Positions 1 to 5,460 of a stretch of 6,508 bases of DNA are shown piece after piece (the first letter of the stretch is position 1; every line of letters begins with the position of its first letter). Location: contig JANTFJ010000150.1 in assembly GCA_024763495.1 (NCBI GenBank), forward strand, positions 1-6,508. Reading direction: 5' to 3'. Source of the DNA: Desulfobulbaceae bacterium. Its GTDB lineage: Bacteria > Desulfobacterota > Desulfobulbia > Desulfobulbales > SURF-16. The position numbers were made by a program, and so were the translations under genes. The notes under the pieces are model-generated. The model searched no databases. It saw nothing but the letters and a program-made list of their open reading frames with translations, and was not told the origin of the DNA.

Positions 1-76
1 TTACGCGTAATTATATGATTAAATTTCACCAGGGCTATACTAAATAAATATATGCATCATGATTGCAGATTCAACT

Positions 77-98
77 GCCCCGAAGGGGCCTCTTTTTT
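77..98 (+). terminator. Rho-independent terminator
   Basis: A perfect 5-bp G+C stem (GCCCC/GGGGC) with a GAA loop is followed by CTCTTTTTT. The T run lies on the plus strand, so it would end a plus-strand transcript entering from left of the window. No gene end is visible in bases 1-76. Confidence 0.8.
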
Positions 99-221
99 CA
101 AGCCGAGTCTTGGAAAAAACTTAGTGCCTTACTCCAGAGAAGACGTTACAAAAAAACAAGAAGTTCAGGTAGCAATTTTGGACAATAAATCAATTAACCG
201 CTGAACAATGTTACTGTTACT
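99..221. other. Intergenic, no gene recognised
   Basis: With 222-294 this forms the gap between the terminator and the PilZ gene. I see no open frame with a ribosome site and no RNA gene. The motif CGCTGAACA occurs twice, at about 199-207 and 252-260, flanking the REP-like palindrome, and is followed shortly by GTTAC both times. That may be a relic of a short duplication. The promoter for the downstream gene is probably here; an AT-rich TATATT at 268-273 could be a -10 box, but no convincing -35 accompanies it. Confidence 0.3.
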
Positions 222-251
222 GTAGGAGCCCAGCCCTCTGGGCGATTCATT
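222..251 (+). repeat. REP-like palindrome with GTAG head
   Basis: The element starts with GTAGGA and continues into a perfect 6-bp stem, GCCCAG (228-233) and CTGGGC (238-243), with a CCCT loop, then GATTC. A GTAG tetranucleotide next to a G+C-rich palindrome is the hallmark of REP elements mobilised by RAYT (TnpA-REP) transposases. Only one copy is in the window and there is no RAYT gene, so the assignment rests on shape alone. It has no T run, so it is not a canonical terminator. Confidence 0.45.
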
Positions 252-282
252 CGCTGAACAGTTACATTATATTATTAAGGAT

Positions 283-287
283 GGGGG
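283..287 (+). promoter_or_regulatory. Ribosome binding site of PilZ gene
   Basis: A GGGGG run sits 7 nt before the ATG at 295, with AAGGA slightly further upstream at 277-281. The purine-rich block supports this ATG as the true start. Confidence 0.6.
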
Positions 288-294
288 AAAAATA

Positions 295-636
295 ATGCTC
301 ACCAGTGAAAAAAGAGATAATGCCAGGGTACCTGCAAAATTTGATGTCAGCTGTATCCACGAAGGAGACTATCTGATTTCTTTTTCAAAGGATATCTCTG
401 CTGACGGAATGTTTATCTGCACTGATACGCCGGTCGGAGTCGGCAGCTCAATTGAACTCGCTTTTAAAATTGATAATTTTAAATTTTCCATGGAAGCCGA
501 GGTTGTCTGGGCTAATCTTGATGGCTCGGAAAAGGATAAGGGGATGGGCATCAAGTTTGCTAATCTTGATAACGCGACAAGAGAAAATATGCTGCGAGCC
601 GTAAACCGGGTGGCGATTCTGGATTTACCGCAATAA
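295..636 (+). CDS. Single-domain PilZ protein (c-di-GMP receptor type)
   Basis: A 113-residue protein made almost only of a PilZ domain, the family that binds the second messenger cyclic di-GMP and relays it to motility, envelope or secretion functions. Both hallmark motifs are present: RxxxR (R7-R11) and DxSxxG (D33, S35, G38), followed by beta-strand segments and the typical late GMGIKF stretch near residues 83-88. There is no signal peptide or membrane segment, so it should be cytosolic. Length matches stand-alone PilZ adaptors common in deltaproteobacteria. The ATG follows a GGGGG ribosome site. It is transcribed alone, convergent with the minus-strand genes to its right, so no operon partner reveals its target. 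The family is well supported; actual c-di-GMP binding and the downstream process are inference. Confidence 0.9.
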   Translation: MLTSEKRDNARVPAKFDVSCIHEGDYLISFSKDISADGMFICTDTPVGVGSSIELAFKIDNFKFSMEAEVVWANLDGSEKDKGMGIKFANLDNATRENMLRAVNRVAILDLPQ

Positions 637-639
637 TTT

Positions 640-728
640 ACCGTGAAAATACCCCGGAAGTACCGGGGAGCACAATTCGCATTTTCATGTTCGGGGTGAC
701 TGGAAAAGATTTGATCCAGCCATGCTGG
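640..728 (-). ncRNA. Repeat A: putative folded RNA with terminator
   Basis: This is one of two ~90-nt direct copies (the other is at 2527-2616, about 84% identical by eye). Read on the minus strand it gives an 8-bp stem, TGGCTGGA (716-723) with TCCAGTCA (698-705), then a short single-stranded part, then CCCCGG/CCGGGG (652-668) with a 5-nt loop followed by TATTTT. The last part resembles a rho-independent terminator and could end bax transcription, whose stop is about 100 nt upstream on that strand. Substitutions against copy B stay paired only on the minus strand. Its family is unknown to me. It could be a small RNA, a 3' end element or a mobile repeat. Confidence 0.45.
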
Positions 729-752
729 TACTATTCAAGCAGCCTCAAACAG

Positions 753-813
753 GTAAGCACCCTTAAAAACAGGGCATAAATTCCGACTCCGTGAGATGCT
801 GGTGAACGCTTAC
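753..813. repeat. Palindromic mini-element, copy 0
   Basis: A 61-bp element bounded by a perfect 6-bp terminal inverted repeat, GTAAGC and GCTTAC. Its left two-thirds (751-791) is repeated in inverted orientation at 2124-2164, with 39 of 41 bases identical. Its right tip, read on the minus strand as GTAAGCGTTCACC, resembles the GTAACTGCTCAC tip of the larger elements at 2099 and 5300. It contains no coding capacity, lies just past the bax stop codon, and fits a non-autonomous transposon-derived repeat. Confidence 0.6.
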
Positions 814-829
814 GTTTTTGAGTGAACCC

Positions 830-1993
830 TTAGTCGAGCCAGATGTGGACAGTTCCGTGACTGTTTTCAGCAAATTCAAGAATTGTGCTTTTTTCATTCT
901 CCTGGGAAGCAGCCGGCTGTAAGCGGTCATATCTCTGTAATTCATTATAGGAAATTACCCGCTGGACATCATTAACATACTCATATCTTCTTTCCGAGTA
1001 TAGTCTTAATCCCTGGGCCAGGGTTAAGGAATCCCGCGTTTCTTTGCGCAGCTCTCGCAGTTCTTGATATGCCGGCAACCGATTCAGGGTTAGAATATAG
1101 GCTTTAACGGAATCTAGAATTGAATCGTAAATTGCTATTTTGTGACTTTTTCCACTTTCTCTTCGTTTCGGAATTATACCTGATATTCCCCAGGTCCATA
1201 CTCCGAACAGGTTATTCCCCTGTCTGGCAAAACGCGATGTTCCCCAGGAAGATTCGATTGCGCTTTGAGCCAGAATCATGCTGACAGGATAAATATCCAC
1301 TTTATCCCGAAGTTCATTTAAGGTCTCTGCTTTATATTTGTTTCCCAGATTTTGCAGGAATAATATTTCCTGACTGGTCAAAGATCTCGTCACCTCATGA
1401 ACATAGGTGTTATCAAAGTTTGTTCCGATTTCTTGGGAAATCCTCAACAATTCAGTACGCTCCTCAGCCACCTCTGTCAGGGCTGCCATGACAACGGGTA
1501 GCAGGGTATGCAGAAAAGCTCTTTTTTTGATATTTATTTCAAGTTCGTGAAGGTTTTCCGGTAATTCGGAAAAAATAACTTGGGGGATTTTTGATTGGTC
1601 GGTGATTTCCCAGAGGTTTTCCTCTTTAAGTTGGCTGATAAGGTCAGCGGCGGAAACATTTTTTCGCATGGCGATTCCACGCGGAACCTCAACCTCCATC
1701 TGAGCAGGAGACTCGGCAACAGCAGGAAGGCCTGGTGCAGAAATAATGGGCTGGAAAGCTTGCTTTTGTTGATTGGCAGGATAATAAGCGCTTATAATAG
1801 TAACCAGAATAAGCACAGCGAAAAGTCCTGCGGCGACAGAAATTTCCGGTCTGGAGGAGACAGCAGTCCGTAAAACAGGAACAGCGGTTCTCAGTCCATT
1901 AAGAATAATTCCGTTTATCTGCTGATATAATTGTCTAACTGTCTGCTGTAGGCATTCAAGCGCAGGACATCCCAATTTTAAACATTTAATCAT
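830..1993 (-). CDS. bax: Bax-like membrane-anchored glucosaminidase
   Basis: A 387-residue peptidoglycan hydrolase of the Bax / glucosaminidase family (relatives of the FlgJ C-terminal domain), predicted to cleave next to N-acetylglucosamine in the murein. A cytoplasmic N-terminus of about 50 residues is followed by one membrane segment (about 52-70), a periplasmic linker and the Bax region from about 155 on (KKRAFLHTLLP onward). The active-site block is AQSAIESSWGTSRFA (242-256), with E247 the likely catalytic acid, followed by NNLFG (260-264), GIIPKRR (272-278) and the C-terminal Bax signature around LYSERRYEYV (331-340). Start ATG has GAGAAG 6 nt upstream. The N-terminal anchor is longer than the signal-peptide form in enterobacteria. 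The gene is flanked by inverted repeats and appears intact. Fold and family are clear; substrate specificity is by analogy. Confidence 0.88.
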   Translation of the reverse strand: MIKCLKLGCPALECLQQTVRQLYQQINGIILNGLRTAVPVLRTAVSSRPEISVAAGLFAVLILVTIISAYYPANQQKQAFQPIISAPGLPAVAESPAQMEVEVPRGIAMRKNVSAADLISQLKEENLWEITDQSKIPQVIFSELPENLHELEINIKKRAFLHTLLPVVMAALTEVAEERTELLRISQEIGTNFDNTYVHEVTRSLTSQEILFLQNLGNKYKAETLNELRDKVDIYPVSMILAQSAIESSWGTSRFARQGNNLFGVWTWGISGIIPKRRESGKSHKIAIYDSILDSVKAYILTLNRLPAYQELRELRKETRDSLTLAQGLRLYSERRYEYVNDVQRVISYNELQRYDRLQPAASQENEKSTILEFAENSHGTVHIWLD

Positions 1994-2098
1994 TTAGTTC
2001 TTCTCATATAAAAAATCAGCTATTTTTGCGTATATCTACTTTAATCATTTTTTTCAGGATTCATTATCCTGAAAGGGCAGTGAACTCAGTGCCTTCAA
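1994..2098 (-). promoter_or_regulatory. bax upstream region with perfect 9-bp dyad
   Basis: Between bax and the palindromic element lies TTTCAGGAT (2052-2060) and its exact reverse complement ATCCTGAAA (2066-2074), with a 5-nt spacer. No T run follows on either transcribed side (the run of T precedes it on the plus strand), so it is not a terminator. The dyad sits about 60-80 nt before the bax start codon and could be an operator or leader hairpin. The sequence between is AT-rich, but I cannot pick a trustworthy promoter. Confidence 0.35.
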
Positions 2099-2299
2099 GG
2101 TAACTGCTCACAGGGGCACCGAACGGAGTCGGAGTTTATGCCCTGTTTTTAAGGGTGCTTATCTCTTTCCGCCATCAGCCCGGCTTACGTATGATTCATC
2201 CGCAGTGCCGACCTGATCCACAAAAATCTCCAGCATCCTGTAACCAGTTACAATTACGATAGTTAGCGCAATTAAGACGCTTACCCCGTGAGTTGTTAC
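2099..2299. repeat. Palindromic mini-element, copy 1 (201 bp)
   Basis: Its ends are inverted repeats: GTAACTGCTCAC (2100-2111) and GTGAGTTGTTAC (2288-2299). Its first 17 bases are identical to 5300-5316 and its last 63 bases (2237-2299) match 5355-5417 at 57 of 63 positions, so copies 1 and 2 share both ends and differ in the middle. The middle of copy 1 contains the 41-bp module (2124-2164) found inverted at 751-791. The right part holds nested palindromes (TGTAAC-CA-GTTACA; TTAGCGC...GACGCTTA). There is no coding sequence. It fits a non-autonomous mobile repeat, and the right end lies 5 bp from the stop codon of the small gene at 2305. Confidence 0.7.
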
Positions 2300-2304
2300 A
2301 AAAA

Positions 2305-2496
2305 TTACTTATAAGACTTTTTACTGAATCCGGCAACAATTAAAAATAAGGAGCCGATCAAGAATAAAATAAAAGATTCAGAGGCAACGAATTTAAGGAA
2401 GATAGGCTTCATGGGACATAGGGCATCTACAGCCGTGGCAATATTTCCTGAACCTGCCAATATTATTAAACAAAAAATAAAAATAAATTTTTTCAT
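2305..2496 (-). CDS. Small exported protein with hydrophobic tail
   Basis: A 63-residue protein that I do not recognise. The N-terminus is a clear Sec signal peptide or first membrane helix (MKKFIFIFCLIILAGSG, possible cleavage after an ATA near residue 22). A 20-residue middle with one cysteine follows, then a second hydrophobic stretch (FILFLIGSLFLIVAGF) ending in the basic tail SKKSYK. That arrangement, a C-terminal helix with an aliphatic-G-aliphatic pattern and basic end, resembles PEP-CTERM-like sorting tails, but the PEP motif itself is absent. An open frame extends 22 codons further upstream, yet GGTGAG lies 6 nt before this ATG, which fixes the start. It could be a genuine two-helix small membrane protein or the joined ends of a deleted larger one. 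Confidence 0.55.
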   Translation of the reverse strand: MKKFIFIFCLIILAGSGNIATAVDALCPMKPIFLKFVASESFILFLIGSLFLIVAGFSKKSYK

Positions 2497-2526
2497 TTTA
2501 TTCTCACCAGTGAATTTGACATTTTT

Positions 2527-2616
2527 ACAGTAAAAATACCCCGGAAATACCGGGAAGCACATCTCGCATTTTCATGTAGGGGGGTGGCCGGAAAAATTTT
2601 TGTCCAGCCATGCTGG
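2527..2616 (-). ncRNA. Repeat B: putative folded leader RNA
   Basis: Second copy of the ~90-nt repeat at 640-728, same orientation. On the minus strand it reads CCAGCATGGCTGG, then the stem TGGCTGGA/TCCGGCCA around an A5T5 loop, a linker with CATGAAAATGCG, and a terminator-like hairpin TCCCGG-TATTT-CCGGGG followed by TATTTTTA. It ends 30 nt before the ATG of the small exported protein (2496), so it would form its 5' leader or an independent small RNA just upstream. The 5' CCAGC/GCTGG pairing competes with the main stem. It matches no riboswitch class I know; the leader role is inference. Confidence 0.45.
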
Positions 2617-2798
2617 TTTCAGTGGGTTATGATTTATTTGTAAGCGCACCATGACATCACTCAATATTCACTGTCTGTTTTAAAAAGCAACTGGCGTGCC
2701 ATGAGTATAATAATTTAATTATATTAAGTAATGTTAGATAGTTAATCTTGACAATCCATAATTTTTTCTAACCTTTTATACGTTTATTTTCCGACAAA
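2617..2798. other. Intergenic, no gene recognised
   Basis: AT-rich spacer between repeat B and the IS21 remnant. No open frame with a ribosome site, no RNA gene and no C-terminal piece of the phosphodiesterase is visible. A lone GTAAGCGCACC (2640-2650) resembles the tips of the palindromic elements but has no partner. Confidence 0.3.
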
Positions 2799-2833
2799 CC
2801 GGATAAGGTGTCCTGAGAACCGGAAAAATGTCC
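2799..2833 (+). repeat. Short tandem motif, possible IS21 left end
   Basis: CCGGATAAGGTGTCC (2799-2813) is followed 6 nt later by CCGGAAAAATGTCC (2820-2833). IS21-family elements carry multiple short internal repeats near their ends as transposase sites, and this pair lies directly before the transposase remnant, so it may be what remains of the left end. No terminal TG or CA and no target duplication could be identified. Confidence 0.3.
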
Positions 2834-3425
2834 ATATTACACCTTATCTCTACTAATTTATTTTTGAGTGAGACCTTAACTCTGCACTGTAACTGTTCAG
2901 ATGTGCTTCATAGTTTCACCAGGTTCGAATGCCGGGTGTTCCTGGCAAAGGCCTTTGACTTTATGGACGGATGTAGTGGCAAGTGCATTATTGACAATAC
3001 TCATGTCATTGTGGCAAGCGGTGTCGGCCCTGAAGCCATTATTACTCCGGAAATGGAGCACTTTGGCAGGATCTACCAGACCAGGTTTGTGCCCCACTGG
3101 TTGAATGATCCTAACCGAAAGGCTCGGGTGGAACGTCCCTTCCACTATATCGAGCACAACTTTATCCCCGGTCGCAGGTTCCGTTATTGGGCCGACCTCA
3201 ACCGGCAGGCTGAAGAGTGGTGCATCAAGGTGGCAAATCCCAAACATAAACGTTCACTGGGGATGAGCCCCGATGCAGCTTATATCATTAAAGCCAAGCC
3301 TCAAGCTATTACCTCCGGTGCCGCCTCCTGTTTACAAAAGCTTTTACCGGGTGGTTGACATCCAGCTCAACTGCATCAAGATATTCCTTTGATATCCACC
3401 CTGTCTCGTGGCCGGCAAGATCGGT
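2828..3425 (+). pseudogene. istA: IS21-family transposase (IstA) remnant
   Basis: Derived from the DDE integrase-core transposase of IS21 elements. About 176 codons stay open from 2828 to 3358, with good similarity from FTRFECRVFLAKAF on, including IIDNTHV (54-60, catalytic Asp in the IDN motif), NPNRKARVERPF (94-105, catalytic Glu in RVERPF) and the late LGMSP block. The N-terminal helix-turn-helix half is missing. The ATG at 2828 falls inside a short repeat without a ribosome site and is not the native start. Near 3300 the frame shifts by +1: the family sequence continues there as KLLPPVPPPVYKSFYRVV up to about 3356. Beyond that, scraps such as SRYS and LVAGKI appear in different frames to about 3425. 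The helper istB and the right end are absent. Clearly inactive. Confidence 0.8.
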
Positions 3426-3428
3426 TCC

Positions 3429-3869
3429 TTAAAAATAGACAAAACAGAAATCGGGACAGCTGGAATTTAAGTGATCAGCAGCGGCTTGTGCAATTTTAAT
3501 GTCACAGTTTTCCACTGAGCTGCTTTTTATAAGATGGGAATGGTCAAGTGATCCGGGGGATGAAAGGTTCCTGAAGTGTTCCCAGGAGTAAAAAGCAGCG
3601 GTCTTCTTACCAAAATCTTTTGCCACATCGATAATACTTCTTGCCTCAGATGATGGAGTAGGATATCCGGTATTGGTAAGTACATTGTGATGTATCGGTT
3701 TTAACGATGTAAAAATACTGAAATGAACAGGCAGTGTGATCGAGGGAGTTACGGTGCTGGCGTTCAAGGTGTGTGCACCATTTTTGATCATATAATCAAT
3801 ATTTGGTGTTATTGCCTGTTCTAATCCATCGGTTCTACAGCCATCAATAATCATCAGAATTGTTTTCAT
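3429..3869 (-). pseudogene. Truncated alkaline-phosphatase-superfamily phosphodiesterase
   Basis: N-terminal 146 residues of a metal-dependent phosphoesterase of the type I phosphodiesterase / nucleotide pyrophosphatase group. Visible are the first metal-binding Asp in MIIDGCRTDGL (D9), the nucleophile segment TPSITLPVH (41-49, where S43 or T45 would take the phosphate), the LTNTGYPTP stretch and the conserved FYSWEHFRNLSSPGSLD. The frame ends at PDFCFVYF, just where the family normally continues into the second metal site (Asp/His in a DxxGH-type motif). Relatives are roughly 250-300 residues, so about the last 100 are missing. The break coincides with the edge of the IS21 remnant, and the final codons are probably junction sequence. 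Start ATG lies 5 nt after the upstream gene's stop, implying cotranscription. It is unlikely to be catalytically active. Confidence 0.75.
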
Positions 3870-3874
3870 CTTTC

Positions 3875-5140
3875 TTACAGCTCTTTACCCAGATCCGCAT
3901 TAACCAATCGCTGTCTGACTTCAAGCAGTTTTTCAATCAAGGCTGATTCATGTTTTCCGTAAGCCTTGGCATCGGGTACGCGTTTCACCACTACCCCCAA
4001 CAATTCGGTTATGGCATTACCAATGGAATTTTGGCTGATGGTTACTATCAGTTTTCCCTCATCATTACGAAAAATCAGTTGCTTGAAAGCAGGTTGCCAA
4101 CGGATGGTATTGGCATACTTGGCGTTTGATATGCAGATATCACGCACTTTTTTCGCCGTTGTCAGAAAATTATTATTAAACAACAATATCCGTTCAACCT
4201 GATCCGGGAAATAAACATTTTCTGGAATCGGTGCATTGCGGGTCGACACCTGTGAAAAAAATGTCCGGTAAAAATCAAGAAATCCCTTGAGTATTTCATC
4301 ATAATCGTGCCAGAAGCAGATATTTTTCAAAGTCTCCGATCCTCCCGGAATCTCCCAGCTCGGTAGCCCTTGTGGATATCCGGTCAGTTTCAATGTCGAG
4401 GTGTTACTGTCAGTTGTGTTCAAAATATTCAGATCAAGTGCATCAAAAAATCGATGATAAATATCACTCATATGCGATTGAAATAAACTGTGCTGCCCAC
4501 CGTCGGTAAGATTTGGATTATCCGAATCAGCCAGCCTGGCATAAACCAGCTGTTTTTTATTGAAAACAATAAAATGATTATGCAACATGCGGATGCTTGG
4601 CACTCCCGGTGAAGTCATTGGCCAGGTGGCGTCAAGACTGGCTTCACCTGCCAGTACAAGAGCCTCTTCAGGGTCAGGATATTTTTCGAGCATATAGTCG
4701 ATCAAAATTTGATTCATTCGATTCCAGACATGTTTTACATGGGACGGCAACTGGGTTCTCCGCACGGGTCGCCCCAACGGATCCAACACAAACTTGGAGG
4801 TGTTGTAAATAATCGAGGTGTCAAATTCATTGCTGTGCCCCAGTGCTTTACGATACAGGAGCAAATTTTCCGGATTGCACAGCAAGCCATTGTTGTTTTC
4901 AAGATCATTCAGATTTTCAGCACTGTTATAGAATTCATTAAGCTTAATACCTTCTGGAACATTCAACTGAATGGGACGAAAGGGAGTAATAATTTCTCGT
5001 GGACCGACAATCATGGGCATCCTCAATATTTCGTAACTATGCAACACATGATTCATATTGAAGATAGATACCAGGGAAACACCTTGGCTCATGAATAGCA
5101 TAAGCATGGTCAGATAACTTCCCGAGTAAGTCAGCAGCAA
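3875..5140 (-). CDS. Conserved-looking protein of unknown function
   Basis: I do not recognise this 421-codon gene. The body from about residue 30 on is a soluble protein rich in motifs that look constrained: MIVGPREIITPFRPIQL (43-59), NPENLLLYRKALG (89-101), YNTSKFVLDPLGRP (112-125), ALVLAGEASLDA (160-171), RMLHNHFIVF (184-193), LPSWEIPGG (259-267) and ISQNSIGNAITELLGVVVKR (368-387). The start is doubtful. The frame is open to a TTG at 5140, but the first 27 residues are hydrophobic and continue a frameshifted membrane-like segment upstream. ATGs at 5107 (GGGAAG 10 nt upstream) and 5056 (no clear ribosome site) are alternatives; the latter gives 393 residues. It ends 5 nt before the phosphodiesterase start, so the two formed an operon, hinting at phosphoester or nucleotide metabolism. 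HNH and HNHF resemblance to histidine-triad or nuclease motifs is too slight to assign. Confidence 0.7.
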   Translation of the reverse strand: MLLTYSGSYLTMLMLFMSQGVSLVSIFNMNHVLHSYEILRMPMIVGPREIITPFRPIQLNVPEGIKLNEFYNSAENLNDLENNNGLLCNPENLLLYRKALGHSNEFDTSIIYNTSKFVLDPLGRPVRRTQLPSHVKHVWNRMNQILIDYMLEKYPDPEEALVLAGEASLDATWPMTSPGVPSIRMLHNHFIVFNKKQLVYARLADSDNPNLTDGGQHSLFQSHMSDIYHRFFDALDLNILNTTDSNTSTLKLTGYPQGLPSWEIPGGSETLKNICFWHDYDEILKGFLDFYRTFFSQVSTRNAPIPENVYFPDQVERILLFNNNFLTTAKKVRDICISNAKYANTIRWQPAFKQLIFRNDEGKLIVTISQNSIGNAITELLGVVVKRVPDAKAYGKHESALIEKLLEVRQRLVNADLGKEL

Positions 5141-5226
5141 AGGGTGGTCATGGTACCGATCAGCACAGCAACGGCTAGCAGAGAAATCAGTACCGGATAC
5201 TGGCCATTGAGAAATGCAGGAATCAT
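5060..5226 (-). pseudogene. Frameshifted hydrophobic segment
   Basis: From an ATG at 5226 (AGAAGG unusually close upstream) a 31-codon frame encodes NGQYPVLISLLAVAVLIGTM and stops at 5131. One base out of phase, the next frame (that of the gene ending at 3875) carries on with a second hydrophobic stretch, YSGSYLTMLMLFMSQGVSLV. Together they read like two adjacent membrane helices split by a frameshift near the CCCTTT run at 5138-5144. This could be the tail of a degraded membrane protein fused to the next gene, or the disrupted true N-terminus of that gene. Neither was recognised. Confidence 0.4.
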
Positions 5227-5299
5227 AACCTTCTAAAAGACTAATCCTGTATGGTTAGTATTCGGTTAGTGAAATGTTAAAAGTTAGTTATTATCTTGA

Positions 5300-5418
5300 G
5301 GTAACTGCTCACAGGGTACCAGATCCGGAGTCTTTCAAGCTCGCTTACTCGCACCCTGTAATCAGTTACAATTACGGTGGTTAGCGCAATTAAGGCGCTT
5401 ACCCGGTGAGTAGTTACC
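5300..5418. repeat. Palindromic mini-element, copy 2 (119 bp)
   Basis: Terminal inverted repeats GGTAACTGCTCAC (5300-5312) and GTGAGTAGTTACC (5406-5418) pair at 12 of 13 positions. A nested inverted repeat links 5301-5317 with 5353-5369 (15 of 17). The last 63 bases match copy 1 at 57 of 63 positions, while the middle is shorter and lacks the 41-bp module. It lies between the porin stop (5461) and the frameshifted segment and could also act as a transcript end. There is no coding sequence. Confidence 0.7.
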
Positions 5419-5460
5419 CTTTAAGTAAGGATGTCCGCAGGTTGTGGGCATGTAACGGCC

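Noticed and set aside
652..668. CCCCGG/CCGGGG hairpin as the terminator of the PilZ gene
   Set aside because: On the plus strand the hairpin is followed by AGCACAATTCG without a T run. The TATTTT tract is on the minus-strand side, so it fits minus-strand transcripts better.
1595..1873. Plus-strand open frame inside bax
   Set aside because: It lies antisense to the well-supported bax frame, has no recognisable family features and no clear ribosome site.
640..2616. Cyclic di-GMP riboswitch, considered because a PilZ gene is adjacent
   Set aside because: The conserved core of GEMM-type riboswitches is not seen in either repeat, and the repeats face the opposite direction from the PilZ gene.
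2748..2781. TTGACA at 2748-2753 with TTTATA at 2775-2780 as a promoter
   Set aside because: The spacing is about 21 bases, too long for a sigma-70 promoter, and nothing functional lies downstream.
4562..4586. LHNHFIVF as a histidine-triad (HIT/GalT) active site
   Set aside because: Only two histidines are present, not the HxHxH arrangement, and the rest of the protein does not resemble that fold family by eye.
4709..5098. Plus-strand open frame antisense to the unknown gene
   Set aside because: The minus-strand frame has protein-like motifs and operon spacing; this one has neither.
753..5418. CRISPR array
   Set aside because: The repeats are few, palindromic at their outer ends, of different lengths and separated by kilobases with genes between; there are no cas genes.
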